NCBI RefSeq assembly: GCF_902497995.1
Contig: NZ_CABVII010000008.1
Span: forward strand, 146,766-210,765
DNA from: Pseudomonas fluorescens
GTDB taxonomy: Bacteria; Pseudomonadota; Gammaproteobacteria; Pseudomonadales; Pseudomonadaceae
Direction: 5' to 3'
DNA: 64,000 nucleotides
Translations under genes and position numbers: made by a program
Part shown: one piece after another, positions 33,240-44,655 of the stretch
How the letters are laid out: every line of letters starts with the position of its first letter
Position numbering within the stretch: the stretch's first letter is position 1
The notes under the pieces: model-generated
Database searches by the model: none
Told to the model about the DNA's origin: nothing
What the model saw: only the letters and a program-made list of their open reading frames with translations

Positions 33240-34561
33240 ATGGACCTGTTTCGCAGCGCCCCGATTGCTCAGCCCCTGGCCGCCCGTTTGCGCGCGGCCA
33301 ATCTGGATGAGTACGTCGGTCAGGAACACCTGCTCGCCCGCGGCAAGCCTTTGCGCGAAGCCCTGGAGCAGGGTGCCCTGCACTCGATGATTTTCTGGGG
33401 CCCGCCGGGTGTGGGCAAGACCACCCTGGCGCGACTGCTGGCGGAAGTCTCGGATGCGCACTTCGAGACGGTGTCGGCGGTGCTGGCCGGGGTCAAGGAA
33501 ATCCGCCAGGCGGTGGAAATCGCCAGGCAGCAGGCCGGGCAGTACGGCAAACGCACCATCCTCTTCGTCGACGAAGTACATCGCTTCAACAAATCGCAGC
33601 AGGATGCGTTCCTGCCGTACGTCGAAGACGGCACGCTGATCTTCATCGGCGCGACCACCGAAAACCCCTCGTTCGAGCTCAATAACGCGCTCCTGTCCCG
33701 GGCTCGTGTCTATGTGCTCAAAAGCCTCGACGAAGCGGCCCTGCGCAAGCTGGTGCAGCGCGCGCTGACCGAAGAGCGTGGCCTGGGCAAACGCCAGCTG
33801 ACCCTCAGCGATGAAGGCTTCCAGATGCTGCTGTCGGCGGCCGATGGCGATGGCCGGCGTCTGCTCAACCTGCTGGAAAACGCCTCGGACCTGGCCGAAG
33901 ACCACAGCGAGATCGGCGTCGATCTGCTGCAAAGCCTGTTGGGCGATACCCGTCGGCGTTTTGACAAGGGCGGGGAGGCGTTCTATGACCAGATTTCCGC
34001 GCTGCATAAATCGGTGCGCGGCTCCAACCCCGACGGTGCGTTGTACTGGTTCGCGCGGATGATCGACGGCGGTTGCGATCCGCTGTACCTGGCCCGGCGC
34101 GTGGTGCGCATGGCCAGCGAAGACATCGGCAACGCCGACCCGCGCGCCCTGAGCCTGTGCCTGGCGGCGTGGGAAGTGCAGGAGCGCCTGGGCAGTCCGG
34201 AAGGCGAGTTGGCCGTGGCCCAGGCCATCACTTACCTGGCTTGCGCTCCAAAAAGCAACGCGGTGTACATGGGCTTCAAGGCCGCGATGCGCAGCGCCAC
34301 CGAACACGGTTCGCTGGAAGTGCCGCTGCACCTGCGCAATGCACCGACCAAGCTGATGAAACAGCTGGGTTATGGTGACGAATACCGATACGCCCACGAT
34401 GAACCGGATGCCTACGCCGCTGGCGAAGACTACTTCCCGGAAGAGCTCGAACCGCAACCCTTCTACCAGCCGGTGCCGCGCGGCCTGGAGTTGAAGATCG
34501 GCGAGAAACTCAACCACCTGGCGCAACTTGACCGTCTCAGTCCCCGGCAGCGGAGAAAATA

Positions 34562-34562
<1 letters not shown>
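33240..34562 (+). CDS. rarA: Replication-associated recombination protein A (MgsA/RarA)
   Basis: AAA+ ATPase of ~440 aa, related to clamp-loader subunits, that acts at stalled replication forks. Walker [12 protein letters not shown], Walker [15 protein letters not shown] and sensor-1 [12 protein letters not shown] are followed by the C-terminal tetramerisation domain ([19 protein letters not shown]). The start is ATG 33240 ([13 protein letters not shown]); the GTG just before it (33237) is in frame and has slightly better spacing from GAGG. The stop shares one base with the crcB start. Confidence 0.95.
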
Positions 34563-36232
<1,670 letters not shown>

Positions 36233-36233
<1 letters not shown>

Positions 36234-37627
36234 TGGACTATCTGCCGCTGTTCCATAACCTTCGCGGCAGTCGTGTATTGGTCGTCGGCGGCGGGGAGAT
36301 TGCCTTGCGCAAATCCCGCCTGCTGGCCGAAGCCGGTGCGCTGCTGCGGGTGGTCGCACCTGAAATCGAACCGCAGTTGCGTGAGCTGGTGGCCGGCAGC
36401 GGTGGTGAGTGCCTGGTGCGTGGTTACGTCGAGGCCGACCTGGACGGTTGCGGACTGATCATTGCCGCCACCGACGACGAGCCGCTCAATGCACAAGTCT
36501 CCGCCGATGCCCATCGGCGTTGCGTGCCGGTCAACGTGGTGGATGCGCCAGCCTTGTGCAGCGTGATCTTCCCGGCGATCGTCGACCGTTCGCCGCTGAT
36601 CATCGCGGTCTCCAGCGGCGGCGATGCGCCGGTGCTGGCGCGGTTGATCCGCGCCAAGCTGGAAACCTGGATTCCTTCCACCTACGGGCAACTGGCGGGT
36701 CTGGCGGCGCGTTTTCGCAGCCAGGTCAAACGCCTGTGCCCGGATGTGCAGCAGCGTCGGGCGTTCTGGGAAGACGTGTTCCAGGGCCCGATTGCCGACC
36801 GGCAACTGGCCGGGCAGGGCGCTGAAGCCGAGCGCTTGATGCTGGCGAAAATCAACGGTGAAGCGCCGGTTGCAACCGGCGAAGTCTATCTGGTCGGCGC
36901 CGGCCCGGGTGATCCCGACCTGCTGACCTTCCGCGCCTTGCGCCTGATGCAGCAAGCCGATGTGGTGCTGTATGACCGCCTGGTAGCGCCGGCGATTCTC
37001 GATTTGTGCCGTCGCGATGCCGAGCGGGTCTACGTCGGCAAGCGCCGCGCCGAGCACGCCGTGCCTCAGGATCAGATCAACCAGCGATTGGTGGATCTGG
37101 CCAAGGCCGGTAAGCGCGTGGTGCGCCTGAAGGGCGGCGATCCGTTCATCTTCGGGCGCGGCGGTGAAGAGATCGAAGAACTGGCGGCCCATGGCATCCC
37201 GTTCCAGGTCGTGCCGGGAATCACGGCGGCCAGCGGTTGCGCGGCGTATGCCGGGATCCCGCTGACCCACCGCGATTACGCGCAGTCGGTGCGGTTCGTC
37301 ACCGGGCACCTGAAGGATGGTTCCACCGATTTGCCATGGGCCGACCTGGTCGCGCCGGCGCAAACCCTGGTGTTCTACATGGGGTTGGTGGGGTTGCCGA
37401 TCATCTGTGAACAGTTGATCAAGCACGGTCGCGCGGCGGATACACCGGCGGCGTTGATTCAGCAGGGCACCACGGTCAATCAGCGGGTGTTTACCGGCAC
37501 CTTGGCCGACCTTCCGCAGCTGGTGGCGGAGCATGAGGTGCATGCGCCGACCTTGGTGATTGTTGGGGAAGTGGTGCAATTGCGCGAGAAACTGGCGTGG
37601 TTTGAGGGGGCTCAGGGGCAACTCTAG
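36233..37627 (+). CDS. cysG: Siroheme synthase (uroporphyrinogen-III C-methyltransferase/precorrin-2 dehydrogenase/ferrochelatase)
   Basis: 464 aa trifunctional enzyme making siroheme for sulfite and nitrite reductases. The N-terminal NAD-dependent dehydrogenase/ferrochelatase ([15 protein letters not shown], ~1-150) is joined to the SAM-dependent methyltransferase (from ~215: [36 protein letters not shown]). It is translationally coupled to serS and ends the ftsK-cysG block before a REPIN. Confidence 0.97.
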
Positions 37628-37643
37628 AGACCGAGTCGACCCC

Positions 37644-37740
37644 TTCGCGAGCAAGCCCGCTCCCACATTGGATCTGTGTTTGGCCACAAATTCTGGCCAG
37701 ACCCAAATCTAGTGTGGGAGCGGGCTTGCTCGCGAAGAGG
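37644..37740. repeat. REPIN (inverted REP pair)
   Basis: TTCGCGAGCAAGCCCGCTCC...GGAGCGGGCTTGCTCGCGAA, opposite arm order to several other copies, in the convergent gap between cysG and the hydroquinone reductase gene. Confidence 0.92.
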
Positions 37741-37761
37741 CCCTCAAAACCTGCATACATC

Positions 37762-38763
37762 TTAAGCCCTGCGCCAAACCCCTTTCCCACTCAACCGCCC
37801 CCGATCATGGGCCACAGTGAAATCCTGCCCCGGCCCCTTAGGCACAATCCCGGTCGGATTGATCGTCTTGTGACTGCCATAATAGTGATGCTTGATGTGC
37901 TCGAAACTCACCGTCTCAGCAATCCCCGGCCACTGATAAATCTCCCGTAGCCAGTTCGACAGATTCGGATAATCGGCAATCCGCCGCAGGTTGCACTTGA
38001 AGTGCCCGTAATACACCGCGTCGAAGCGAATCATCGTGGTAAACAGCCGAATGTCGGCTTCAGTCAGGTACTCGCCCGTCAGATAACGATTGGCGCCCAG
38101 CAACTGCTCCAGCCGATCCAGCTCGGCAAACAACTCATCGAACGCTTCTTCATAAGCTTTTTGCGACGTGGCGAATCCGGCGCGATAGACACCATTGTTC
38201 ACTGCCGGATAAATCCGCTCGTTCAACCCATCGATCTCGCTGCGCAACGGCGCCGGATATAGGTCCAGATCATTGCCAGTCAGGTCATCAAAAGCGTTGT
38301 TGAACATGCGGATGATCTCCGCCGATTCATTGTTGACGATGCGCTTCCGTTGTTTGTCCCAGAGCACCGGCACAGTGACGCGGCCGGTGTAGTTGGCGGT
38401 ATCGGCGGTGTAGCGCTGGTGCATGAACTGGAAGTGATCGAGCTTGTCGCCCGTCGAGCCCAGGTGCTGATCGAAGGTCCAACCGTTTTCCAGCATCAGC
38501 CAACTGACCACGGACACATCGATCAGGCTTTCCAGACCTTTTAATTTGCGCAGGATCAGCGTGCGATGGGCCCACGGGCAGGCGAGGGACACATAGAGAT
38601 GATAGCGCCCGGCATCGGCCGCAAAGCCACCGACACCGCTCGGGCCGGGCTTGCCGTCGGCGGTCACCCAGCTGCGGCGTTGCGCCTGTTCACGCTGGAA
38701 CGCGCCGTCCTTGCTGCTTTCGTACCACTGGTCGTGCCAGCGGCCTTCGACTAATAAACCCAT
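37762..38763 (-). CDS. yqjG: Glutathionyl-hydroquinone reductase (YqjG/Ecm4, Xi-class GST)
   Basis: 333 aa glutathione transferase that removes glutathione from glutathionyl-hydroquinones. The catalytic cysteine is in SLACPWAHRTLILR (~res. 60), inside the thioredoxin fold. The family-typical VPVLWDKQRKRIVNNESAEIIRM and a helical C-terminal domain (YLTEADIRLFTTMIRFD) follow. ATG 38763 (MGLLVEGRWHDQWY) is chosen; the open frame continues upstream only as out-of-frame trpD2 DNA. Confidence 0.94.
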   Translation of the reverse strand: MGLLVEGRWHDQWYESSKDGAFQREQAQRRSWVTADGKPGPSGVGGFAADAGRYHLYVSLACPWAHRTLILRKLKGLESLIDVSVVSWLMLENGWTFDQHLGSTGDKLDHFQFMHQRYTADTANYTGRVTVPVLWDKQRKRIVNNESAEIIRMFNNAFDDLTGNDLDLYPAPLRSEIDGLNERIYPAVNNGVYRAGFATSQKAYEEAFDELFAELDRLEQLLGANRYLTGEYLTEADIRLFTTMIRFDAVYYGHFKCNLRRIADYPNLSNWLREIYQWPGIAETVSFEHIKHHYYGSHKTINPTGIVPKGPGQDFTVAHDRGRLSGKGVWRRA

Positions 38764-38852
38764 TTTCAGACTCCTCGACCGATAAGCGTTGGAGAGGAGT
38801 CTATTCGCATAGGTTCGAACAAAAAGCGCAAAGGTTGGGCGGTTATGATCGG

Positions 38853-39854
38853 TTAAATCGATCTGTCCCGCGCGTCCCAATACTGCTGCGCGGTGTCGAA
38901 GGCTTGTTCGCGGGTCTGGCCGAGGCCGCGCAAGGCCAGGGCCATGGTCGCAATCAGCGCCATGTGCGGATAGCTGTCGACCACGTCGCCGCGCCAGACG
39001 GCTTTCAAATGCTCGGGATCGAGGCTGGCCGGTTTGACGTGGCGCTGGGCTGACCGTTGCGGCCATTCCTCGTCCCAGCTCTCGCCACCGGTGGTGCCGT
39101 ACAAGTGGCTGTCGGCGTCCGGGTTGATCTCGATCTCGCCGCCGTCGCCTTTGACCACGATCGCGGTATCGCCGAGCAAGCCGCTGGCGTCGCGATGCAC
39201 CGCCTGGTAGCCGGGGTGGAAAATGCTTTGCAGGCCACAGCGAGCGCCCAAGGGATTGAGGATCCGTGCCAGGGAATGGATCGGCGAACGCAGGCCCAGG
39301 GTATTGCGCAGATCGATCATCCGTTGCAATTGCGGCGCCCAATCCACCAGCGGCATGAACGCCAGGCCGCCCTGATCCAGCGCCGCGCCGACCTGCTGCC
39401 AGTTGCGGCACACAGGAATATTCAACTCATCCAGCAGTTGCTCGCTGTACAGCCGTCCCGCGGTATGCGCACCGCCGCCGTGCATGAAAATTCGCAGGCC
39501 GTTCTGTGCCAGGCACTTGGCTGCCAACAGGTACCACGGCAAATGACGCTTCTTGCCCGCGTAAGTCGGCCAATCCAGATCGACGGCCAAGGCCGGCGGG
39601 TTCAGGCGTTCACGCAAGGCTTCGGTGAACCCCGCCATCTCCTCGGCGCTTTCTTCCTTGTGCCGTAGCAGCATCAGGAAAGCGCCGAGCTGGGTGTCCT
39701 CGACCTTGTCGTCGAGCACCATGCCCATGGCTTCACGGGCTTCGACCCGGGTCAGGTCGCGGGCGCCACGTTTGCCCTTGCCGAGGATGCGCACGAATTG
39801 GGCGAACGGGTGCTCGGCAGGCGTTTCGAGGGTCAGCGCGGGATAGTCGGTCAT
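38853..39854 (-). CDS. ybiB: Glycosyltransferase family protein YbiB/TrpD2
   Basis: About 333 aa, the anthranilate phosphoribosyltransferase fold without a role in tryptophan synthesis. In E. coli YbiB binds nucleic acids and is LexA-controlled. Recognisable segments are VEDTQLGAFLMLLRHKEES, HGGGAHTAGR (a glycine-rich loop in the PRPP-site position) and LGLRSPIHSLARILNPLGA. ATG 39854 overlaps the tusE stop (ATGA), so it is the last gene of tusDCBE-ybiB on the minus strand. Confidence 0.88.
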   Translation of the reverse strand: MTDYPALTLETPAEHPFAQFVRILGKGKRGARDLTRVEAREAMGMVLDDKVEDTQLGAFLMLLRHKEESAEEMAGFTEALRERLNPPALAVDLDWPTYAGKKRHLPWYLLAAKCLAQNGLRIFMHGGGAHTAGRLYSEQLLDELNIPVCRNWQQVGAALDQGGLAFMPLVDWAPQLQRMIDLRNTLGLRSPIHSLARILNPLGARCGLQSIFHPGYQAVHRDASGLLGDTAIVVKGDGGEIEINPDADSHLYGTTGGESWDEEWPQRSAQRHVKPASLDPEHLKAVWRGDVVDSYPHMALIATMALALRGLGQTREQAFDTAQQYWDARDRSI

Positions 39855-40186
39855 AGGCAATTCGTCGGTTTGGGCAGGCCCGCCAGCTTCGCGGCGAGTT
39901 TGGCAGGGGTGCCTTTGAACAATCGGTTCAGGTGCAGGCTGTTGCCTTTTTCCGGGCCGAGCTTCAATGCGGTGTACTTGATCAGCGGCCGGGTGGCCGG
40001 GGACAGTTGGAATTCGTCGTAGAAACTGCGCAGCAACTGGAGGATCTCCCAGTGTTCCGGGCTCAAGTCGATGTCTTCGGCGGCGGCGAGGGCGCTGGCG
40101 ACCTCAAGGGACCAGTCGCTCAGTTCGACCAGAAAACCGTCCTTGTCCAGTTCGATGGCGCGGGCGCCGACCATCAGGGAGTTCAT
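39851..40186 (-). CDS. tusE: Sulfurtransferase TusE (DsrC-like)
   Basis: 111 aa, last carrier of the sulfur relay that hands persulfide from TusBCD to MnmA. The conserved cysteine is next to last in the chain (PTNCL), as the family requires. The DsrC core is seen in FLVELSDWSLEVASALA and LSPEHWEILQLLRSFYDEF. ATG 40186 overlaps the tusB stop; 3' overlap with ybiB. Confidence 0.94.
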   Translation of the reverse strand: MNSLMVGARAIELDKDGFLVELSDWSLEVASALAAAEDIDLSPEHWEILQLLRSFYDEFQLSPATRPLIKYTALKLGPEKGNSLHLNRLFKGTPAKLAAKLAGLPKPTNCL

Positions 40187-40476
40187 AGCCAACTGTTGAC
40201 CTTGTCGTAGTGGATCGACAGCTCGACGAAGGCCGGGTAGTCGATGGCCTCGGCCCAGTCAGGCGTAGGCAAGGAGCGGGCCTGGACGTCTTCAGCCAGC
40301 ACAAACACTTTCAGGCCGCGGGTGCCCAGCACATTGAACGGCGCGGTGCCCGGTTGCAAGGCATAGGCGGCGTCGCCGGACAGCAGCAGCGCATCCTCAG
40401 CGCCGATCACGCGCAGGCAACTGGTCAGGCGATCGTCGCCGAAAGGGGAATGGGACAACAGGTGCAAAGTCGACAT
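40183..40476 (-). CDS. tusB: Sulfur relay protein TusB
   Basis: 97 aa, the small DsrH-type subunit of the TusBCD hexamer, beginning MSTLHLLSHSPFGDDRL. It has no catalytic cysteine; the subunit is structural. It starts at the base that ends tusC and overlaps tusE, so all are translationally coupled. Confidence 0.92.
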   Translation of the reverse strand: MSTLHLLSHSPFGDDRLTSCLRVIGAEDALLLSGDAAYALQPGTAPFNVLGTRGLKVFVLAEDVQARSLPTPDWAEAIDYPAFVELSIHYDKVNSWL

Positions 40477-40838
40477 CAGAGGGTGATCACCTGGTGGTAA
40501 CGGTCAATGAGTGCAGTGATTTCAGGGGCGGCCAGCACCTGGATTTCTTCGAGCGACAAGGTGTTCGGGTCCAGGCCGCGTTCAGCAGCGCTGTCGCCAC
40601 AGACAAACAGCGCTTCGACACCGAACATCGGCAGCGCTTGCAGGTTGGCGCTCAGGTCCTTCTGTTGCAGGGTCCTGGCGTCCTGTTTCGCGGCGAGCTG
40701 GAACACACCGTCATCGAGAAATAGCAGGCCGATCGGCAGATCGAAGGCGCCGCCGGCCAGTACGATGTCCAGCGCTTCCCGGGCGCTCGACCCGGACCAG
40801 GGGGACTGACGGCTGATAATCAGTAAGGATTTGGGCAT
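40476..40838 (-). CDS. tusC: Sulfur relay protein TusC
   Basis: 120 aa DsrF-type subunit of TusBCD. It begins MPKSLLIISRQSPWSGSSAREALD and has the FLDDGVFQLAA motif of the DsrE/F fold. It is directly after tusD. Confidence 0.92.
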   Translation of the reverse strand: MPKSLLIISRQSPWSGSSAREALDIVLAGGAFDLPIGLLFLDDGVFQLAAKQDARTLQQKDLSANLQALPMFGVEALFVCGDSAAERGLDPNTLSLEEIQVLAAPEITALIDRYHQVITL

Positions 40839-40839
40839 G

Positions 40840-41232
40840 TCACGCGCCTCCGAAACAGATCAGGCGGTCGGCGTCCTGCACTGCATCATGAAGTTGGCCG
40901 AGACCGGACAATTCCCATGGTGCACCGACCGCAATGGCTTCGCGCCGATAGCGTCCGGCTTCTTCTGCGTTCAACACGCCACGACGCAGGGCTGCGGCGA
41001 TACAGACGACGCCGTCCAGTTGATGCTCGGTGACAAAGGTGCGCCATTGCCTGGGCATATCCAGCTCATCCTGGGGGGTGACCACGCTACCGGAGGCGTT
41101 ATAGACGCCGTCCTGATAGAAAAACAGCCGGACAATCTCATGCCCGCCGGCCAGCGCGGCCCGGGCGAACAACAAGGCGCGGCGCGAGGAGGGCGCATGG
41201 GCGGCGGAAAACAGCGCGATGGCGAATTTCAT
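40840..41232 (-). CDS. tusD: Sulfurtransferase TusD
   Basis: 130 aa DsrE-type catalytic subunit of TusBCD; it accepts sulfur from TusA and passes it to TusE. The active cysteine is the one in GVVCIAAALRRG (~res. 79). ATG 41232 (MKFAIALFSAAHAPSS) was chosen over ten extra upstream codons. First gene of tusDCBE-ybiB; the target enzyme mnmA is at 17.5 kb. Confidence 0.93.
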   Translation of the reverse strand: MKFAIALFSAAHAPSSRRALLFARAALAGGHEIVRLFFYQDGVYNASGSVVTPQDELDMPRQWRTFVTEHQLDGVVCIAAALRRGVLNAEEAGRYRREAIAVGAPWELSGLGQLHDAVQDADRLICFGGA

Positions 41233-41320
41233 GACGGACTCGATCAGCAAAACTGGGGTCATGATAAAGCTTTATCGGCGGGGGGGCGAAGGGGGTTTGC
41301 CTGAAAACCGAGTCGCCGCC

Positions 41321-41415
41321 TTCGCGAGCAAGCCCGCTCCCACAAGGGATTTGTGTTCTACATGACATTGGAATCCCCCACGAAACCCCTGTGGGAGCGG
41401 GCTTGCTCGCGAAAG
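41321..41415. repeat. REPIN (inverted REP pair)
   Basis: TTCGCGAGCAAGCCCGCTCC...GGAGCGGGCTTGCTCGCGAA with a ~45-bp loop, between tusD and the YoaK-like gene. Confidence 0.92.
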
Positions 41416-41444
41416 CGGACTATCGGGCAACGGAAATGTTGGAC

Positions 41445-42149
41445 CTAACGCGGCATATACCCCAACTGCCACCGCCGCGGAATCTTCAACGACAGCAACC
41501 CGATCCCACCCGCCAGCAACCCGCTGACAAACAACGCCCTGAGCCCAAGATGATGCTCCAGCACCGCCCCCAGCACCGCGCCGGCAAACATCCCGGCCCA
41601 GGGAATCAACTGCACCCGCCAGCCGTTGCGGCGCTCGCCGAGCATCCAGCGCCCCAGGCCGCGGCCGAAGCGCGACAGGGCGCCGGTGACGTAGGTCAGG
41701 CCAACCGGCAAACCATTCACTTCTTCCACCGCGGCATTGAGCATGCCCATGGCGATGATCGCCGCCAGCAACGCCGGCAGTTGTTCCTCATATGGCCAGG
41801 CAGCGGCACCGCAGAGCAGGGTGGCGATGCACAGCAGCAAGGGCAGCGCCCGCCGGCCGCCGAGACGGCTGACGACGATGCCCAGGGCATTACCGATGAT
41901 GAAAGTGGCCACGAGGATCATCAGGCGCAGGGTCAGGCCCATGTCGCCCTCGCTGATGGCCACGGCGAGACGGGTGGTGTTGCCGCTCATGAACGAAACG
42001 AAGTCGCCGCTGGCCATGAAGCCGATGGCATCGGTCATGCCAGCCAGTACCGAGAGTGCGGCCACCAGCGACATGCCGATGCGACCGCGCCATTTCTGGC
42101 TATGCAGATGACCCGGGCTGGCGTGGGTGCTGGAGGACGAGGGCAGCAT
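41445..42149 (-). CDS. YoaK-family (DUF1275) membrane protein
   Basis: 234 aa with about six hydrophobic helices. The DUF1275 hallmark AGMTDAIGFMASGDFVSFMSGNTTRLAV is at residues ~35-65, and a second typical segment is GLTYVTGALSRFGRGLGRW. Function is not established for the family. ATG 42149 (MLPSSSSTHASPG) is chosen. It follows a small DUF6388-like gene on the same strand. Confidence 0.85.
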   Translation of the reverse strand: MLPSSSSTHASPGHLHSQKWRGRIGMSLVAALSVLAGMTDAIGFMASGDFVSFMSGNTTRLAVAISEGDMGLTLRLMILVATFIIGNALGIVVSRLGGRRALPLLLCIATLLCGAAAWPYEEQLPALLAAIIAMGMLNAAVEEVNGLPVGLTYVTGALSRFGRGLGRWMLGERRNGWRVQLIPWAGMFAGAVLGAVLEHHLGLRALFVSGLLAGGIGLLSLKIPRRWQLGYMPR

Positions 42150-42178
42150 CGTTAGATTGCATCCTTGAGTGGCGAGGG

Positions 42179-42508
42179 TTACTTGCCTAATCCATATAAC
42201 TCGCAATACTCCAGCCAGTCCATACCGGCCATCTCGGCCACTTCCTTGTGCACTTCCATGCGCTGGGCCTGATAGTCCTCAGGCGTTGCGGCGGTCAGCT
42301 GCAGGGTCAGTTCCCAGGCAAACAGCCCAAGACGCTCGGCTTCGGCCTCGAAGGCTTCATGCAGGCGCTCGTCGCGGTACTGCGCCTGGGTCTCGCCCTT
42401 GGCCTGGGCCAGCAACGGGTTGAGGTTGTCGAGTTCGACGCGCAATTGAGGACGCTCATCGAGAAACCTCTTCAGCGCCTGCTCGTGTTGCTGTTCGCTT
42501 GCCGCCAT
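42179..42508 (-). CDS. Small conserved protein (DUF6388-like)
   Basis: 109 aa, soluble, highly helical and rich in Glu/Gln (QALKRFLDERPQLRVELDNLNPLLAQ; WLEYCELYGLGK at the end). I recognise the general look of a small Pseudomonas family annotated DUF6388; no function is known. A GGAG-type site (AAGGAGCGACC) precedes the ATG. It is 20 bp after the HTH gene upstream. Confidence 0.75.
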   Translation of the reverse strand: MAASEQQHEQALKRFLDERPQLRVELDNLNPLLAQAKGETQAQYRDERLHEAFEAEAERLGLFAWELTLQLTAATPEDYQAQRMEVHKEVAEMAGMDWLEYCELYGLGK

Positions 42509-42528
42509 GGTCGCTCCTTGAAAATCGA

Positions 42529-42777
42529 TTACACAGACTGCTTCTTGCTGGCTTTAGCCGCAGCGGCCAGGCACTCGAGGGCAAACTGCTCGGGGTACGT
42601 CATCTGGATCGGCGTGGTTTCGCCTTTGACGGTGCGTTCGCCGTCGAGGATGTAACGAATCCGCTTGTCGGTGACGCCGATGCGCTTGGCGATCCAGGAA
42701 GGCGTCTGACCGATCTGGCTGATCAGCTTGTCGGCGTATTCAGCGGTCGGTTTGTAGTATTCGGCGTTGGGTGTCAT
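42529..42777 (-). CDS. Small helix-turn-helix protein
   Basis: 82 aa. A helix-turn-helix is visible at residues ~22-48 (GQTPSWIAKRIGVTDKRIRYIL), followed by a Lys/Ala-rich tail (ECLAAAAKASKKQSV). It looks like a small DNA-binding protein of phage-repressor type. ATG 42777 (MTPNAEYYKPTAEY) is chosen; the upstream continuation lies over the divergent lipoprotein gene. It is divergent from the lipoprotein at 42927, which it might control. Confidence 0.75.
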   Translation of the reverse strand: MTPNAEYYKPTAEYADKLISQIGQTPSWIAKRIGVTDKRIRYILDGERTVKGETTPIQMTYPEQFALECLAAAAKASKKQSV

Positions 42778-42926
42778 TTGGCTTTCCAGAAAAATGCGCG
42801 ATGGGGCGTTAATGGCGCGACAGGGTGCGCGAATCGGCACGCGGTGTCGCGGTATAAATGAAGTAAAGCAGAACGATACGCCGTGCCACGGTGATACAGT
42901 CCGCTTTTTCTTGATGAGCGAACGCA

Positions 42927-43277
42927 ATGCGAATTCTGATGGTGGCGCTGGCGGTAACCTTGCTGGCGGGATGTGCAGGCTCGGCGATGAACGATGCTCG
43001 CACTGGAACCCCGTACAAAACCCTGACCTCGAACAAGCCGGAAAAACTCGTCGCCCAGTGCGTGCAGTTTTCCTGGCAGGACGAGGCGGTGTTCGGGGTC
43101 GATGCCAGTGCGTATCTGCAGCCGGGCAAGAAGGGCGGTTCCACCGTTTACACGCGCTCGGCGGAATCCTTCGTGGACGTGACCACCGATGCCTCCGGAA
43201 CACTGTTGAACTACTACGCGCAGAAGGATGACTTTGTCGCCAAGCGCCGTCTGGCGGCGCTGGCGACCTGCCTCTGA
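42927..43277 (+). CDS. Small hypothetical lipoprotein
   Basis: 116 aa with a lipoprotein signal: MRILMVALAVTLLAGC, cleavage before the cysteine, then AGS, so sorting to the outer membrane is likely. The mature part (QCVQFSWQDEAVFGVDASAYLQPGKKGG) matches no family I know. It stands alone and ends before a REPIN. Confidence 0.8.
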   Translation: MRILMVALAVTLLAGCAGSAMNDARTGTPYKTLTSNKPEKLVAQCVQFSWQDEAVFGVDASAYLQPGKKGGSTVYTRSAESFVDVTTDASGTLLNYYAQKDDFVAKRRLAALATCL

Positions 43278-43299
43278 CCTATGGGCTACGCAGTAATCA

Positions 43300-43389
43300 T
43301 GTGGGAGCGGGCTTGCTCGCGAAGAGGGAGTGTCAGTCGACATCAATGTTGCCTGATACATCGCATTCGCGAGCAAGCCCGCTCCCACA
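43300..43389. repeat. REPIN (inverted REP pair)
   Basis: TGTGGGAGCGGGCTTGCTCG and its inverse, 90 bp; the inner loop GAGGGAGTGTCAGTC is shared with the copy at 33083. Confidence 0.93.
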
Positions 43390-43431
43390 TTTATTCGGTG
43401 TCGATCATATAAAAGGGGCTGCCCCACAGGG

Positions 43432-43863
43432 TTATGCGTGGCCGATCAGGCGCTTCTGGAAAAAGAAGCGCTTGTGCCCCGGCGGGTAGTCAGCGATCTG
43501 CCCCAACTCGTTGTAGCCCAGATTCCTGTAGAACTCCGGCGCCTGGAACTCGAAGGTGTCGAGCCAGATCCCGATGCAGGCCTTCTCCCGCGCCAGGTCT
43601 TCGGCCATCTGCATCAGCTTCGAACCGATGCCCTGTCCCCGGCCCTGTTCCGGTACCGACAGCAGTTCGATGTACAACCATCGGTAAAACACTCGACCGT
43701 AGAGCCCGCCGAGAATCTCGCCGCTTTCGTCACGCACCAGCAAGGCAATGGGCTCCGGCGTCGAGACCCCGGCCTTTGCGGCGTTATAGGCGCGCAACGG
43801 CGACAGGATGGCCTGGCGCTCTTCATCCGTGGGGTTTTGCGACTGTTCGATTCGCAGTTTCAT
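43432..43863 (-). CDS. GNAT-family N-acetyltransferase
   Basis: 143 aa. The motif A region IELLSVPEQGRGQGIGSKLMQMAE carries the acetyl-CoA loop (QGRGQGIG), followed by WLDTFEFQAPEFYRNLGY, typical of the family end. The substrate is unknown. Single gene, convergent with the lipoprotein and divergent from the hemerythrin gene. Confidence 0.88.
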   Translation of the reverse strand: MKLRIEQSQNPTDEERQAILSPLRAYNAAKAGVSTPEPIALLVRDESGEILGGLYGRVFYRWLYIELLSVPEQGRGQGIGSKLMQMAEDLAREKACIGIWLDTFEFQAPEFYRNLGYNELGQIADYPPGHKRFFFQKRLIGHA

Positions 43864-44013
43864 GAGCTATTTCCTTATGGCTGGGGCGGACAACATTCCC
43901 AAGCCTATCGCGGCACGCGGTCGTTGTTCCAGTCCTCAGGGGGAACCCTCGTTCGCACGCAGATGTCTAGCCTAGACAGCGTCATTCCAGAGCGCAGCCC
44001 ATGAGGACAACCC

Positions 44014-44451
44014 GTGAATATTTTTGAAGCCTTGCGCGAAAGCCATGACCGCCAACGCACCTACGCCGACGCGCTGATCCAGACCAGCGGCGACACCCCG
44101 GAGCGAGTCGAGGCCTACAAGCAGCTCAAGTCGGAACTCCAGGCCCACGAAACCGCTGAAGAGCGGCATTTCTACATCCCGCTGATGGAGTTCGACAACG
44201 GCGTCGACCTCAGCCGCCATGCGATTGCCGAACATCACGAGATGGACGAGATGATGGAAGAACTCGACGAGACCGAGATGTCCAGCCCGGCCTGGCTGGC
44301 GACCGCGAAGAAGCTCTCGGAGAAGGTTTATCACCACTTGGAGGAAGAAGAGCAGAAGTTCTTCCAGATGGCCGGCAAGCTGCTCGACGACAAACAGAAA
44401 GAAACCCTGGCCGGGCAATACGTGAAGGAGTACAAGGCCCAGCTTTCTTGA
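44014..44451 (+). CDS. Hemerythrin-like HHE-domain protein
   Basis: 145 aa, four-helix bundle with the metal-binding His/Glu pattern: ESHDRQRTYADAL, HETAEERHFYIPLME, AEHHEMDEMMEEL and YHHLEEEEQKFF. Such proteins bind a di-iron centre and respond to oxygen or nitric oxide, or act in iron handling. The start is GTG 44014 with GAGG upstream. Single gene. Confidence 0.88.
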   Translation: MNIFEALRESHDRQRTYADALIQTSGDTPERVEAYKQLKSELQAHETAEERHFYIPLMEFDNGVDLSRHAIAEHHEMDEMMEELDETEMSSPAWLATAKKLSEKVYHHLEEEEQKFFQMAGKLLDDKQKETLAGQYVKEYKAQLS

Positions 44452-44655
44452 AGGCGTTTTCGTCTGTACAAAAAATCAAAAGCCTTCCCGTCGGCCAGTC
44501 CCACCCCATTGCCCACCCTCCAGCGTCAACAACAACTCCAAGCATACTGCCTCGACGGGGAGGCGCAATACGCAATCCCAGCCATACTTGCCAATGCTCT
44601 TGAAGCGCTTTTCTCTGTTGATGTGCAGAGCCTGACAACAAAAAGAGACCGACTC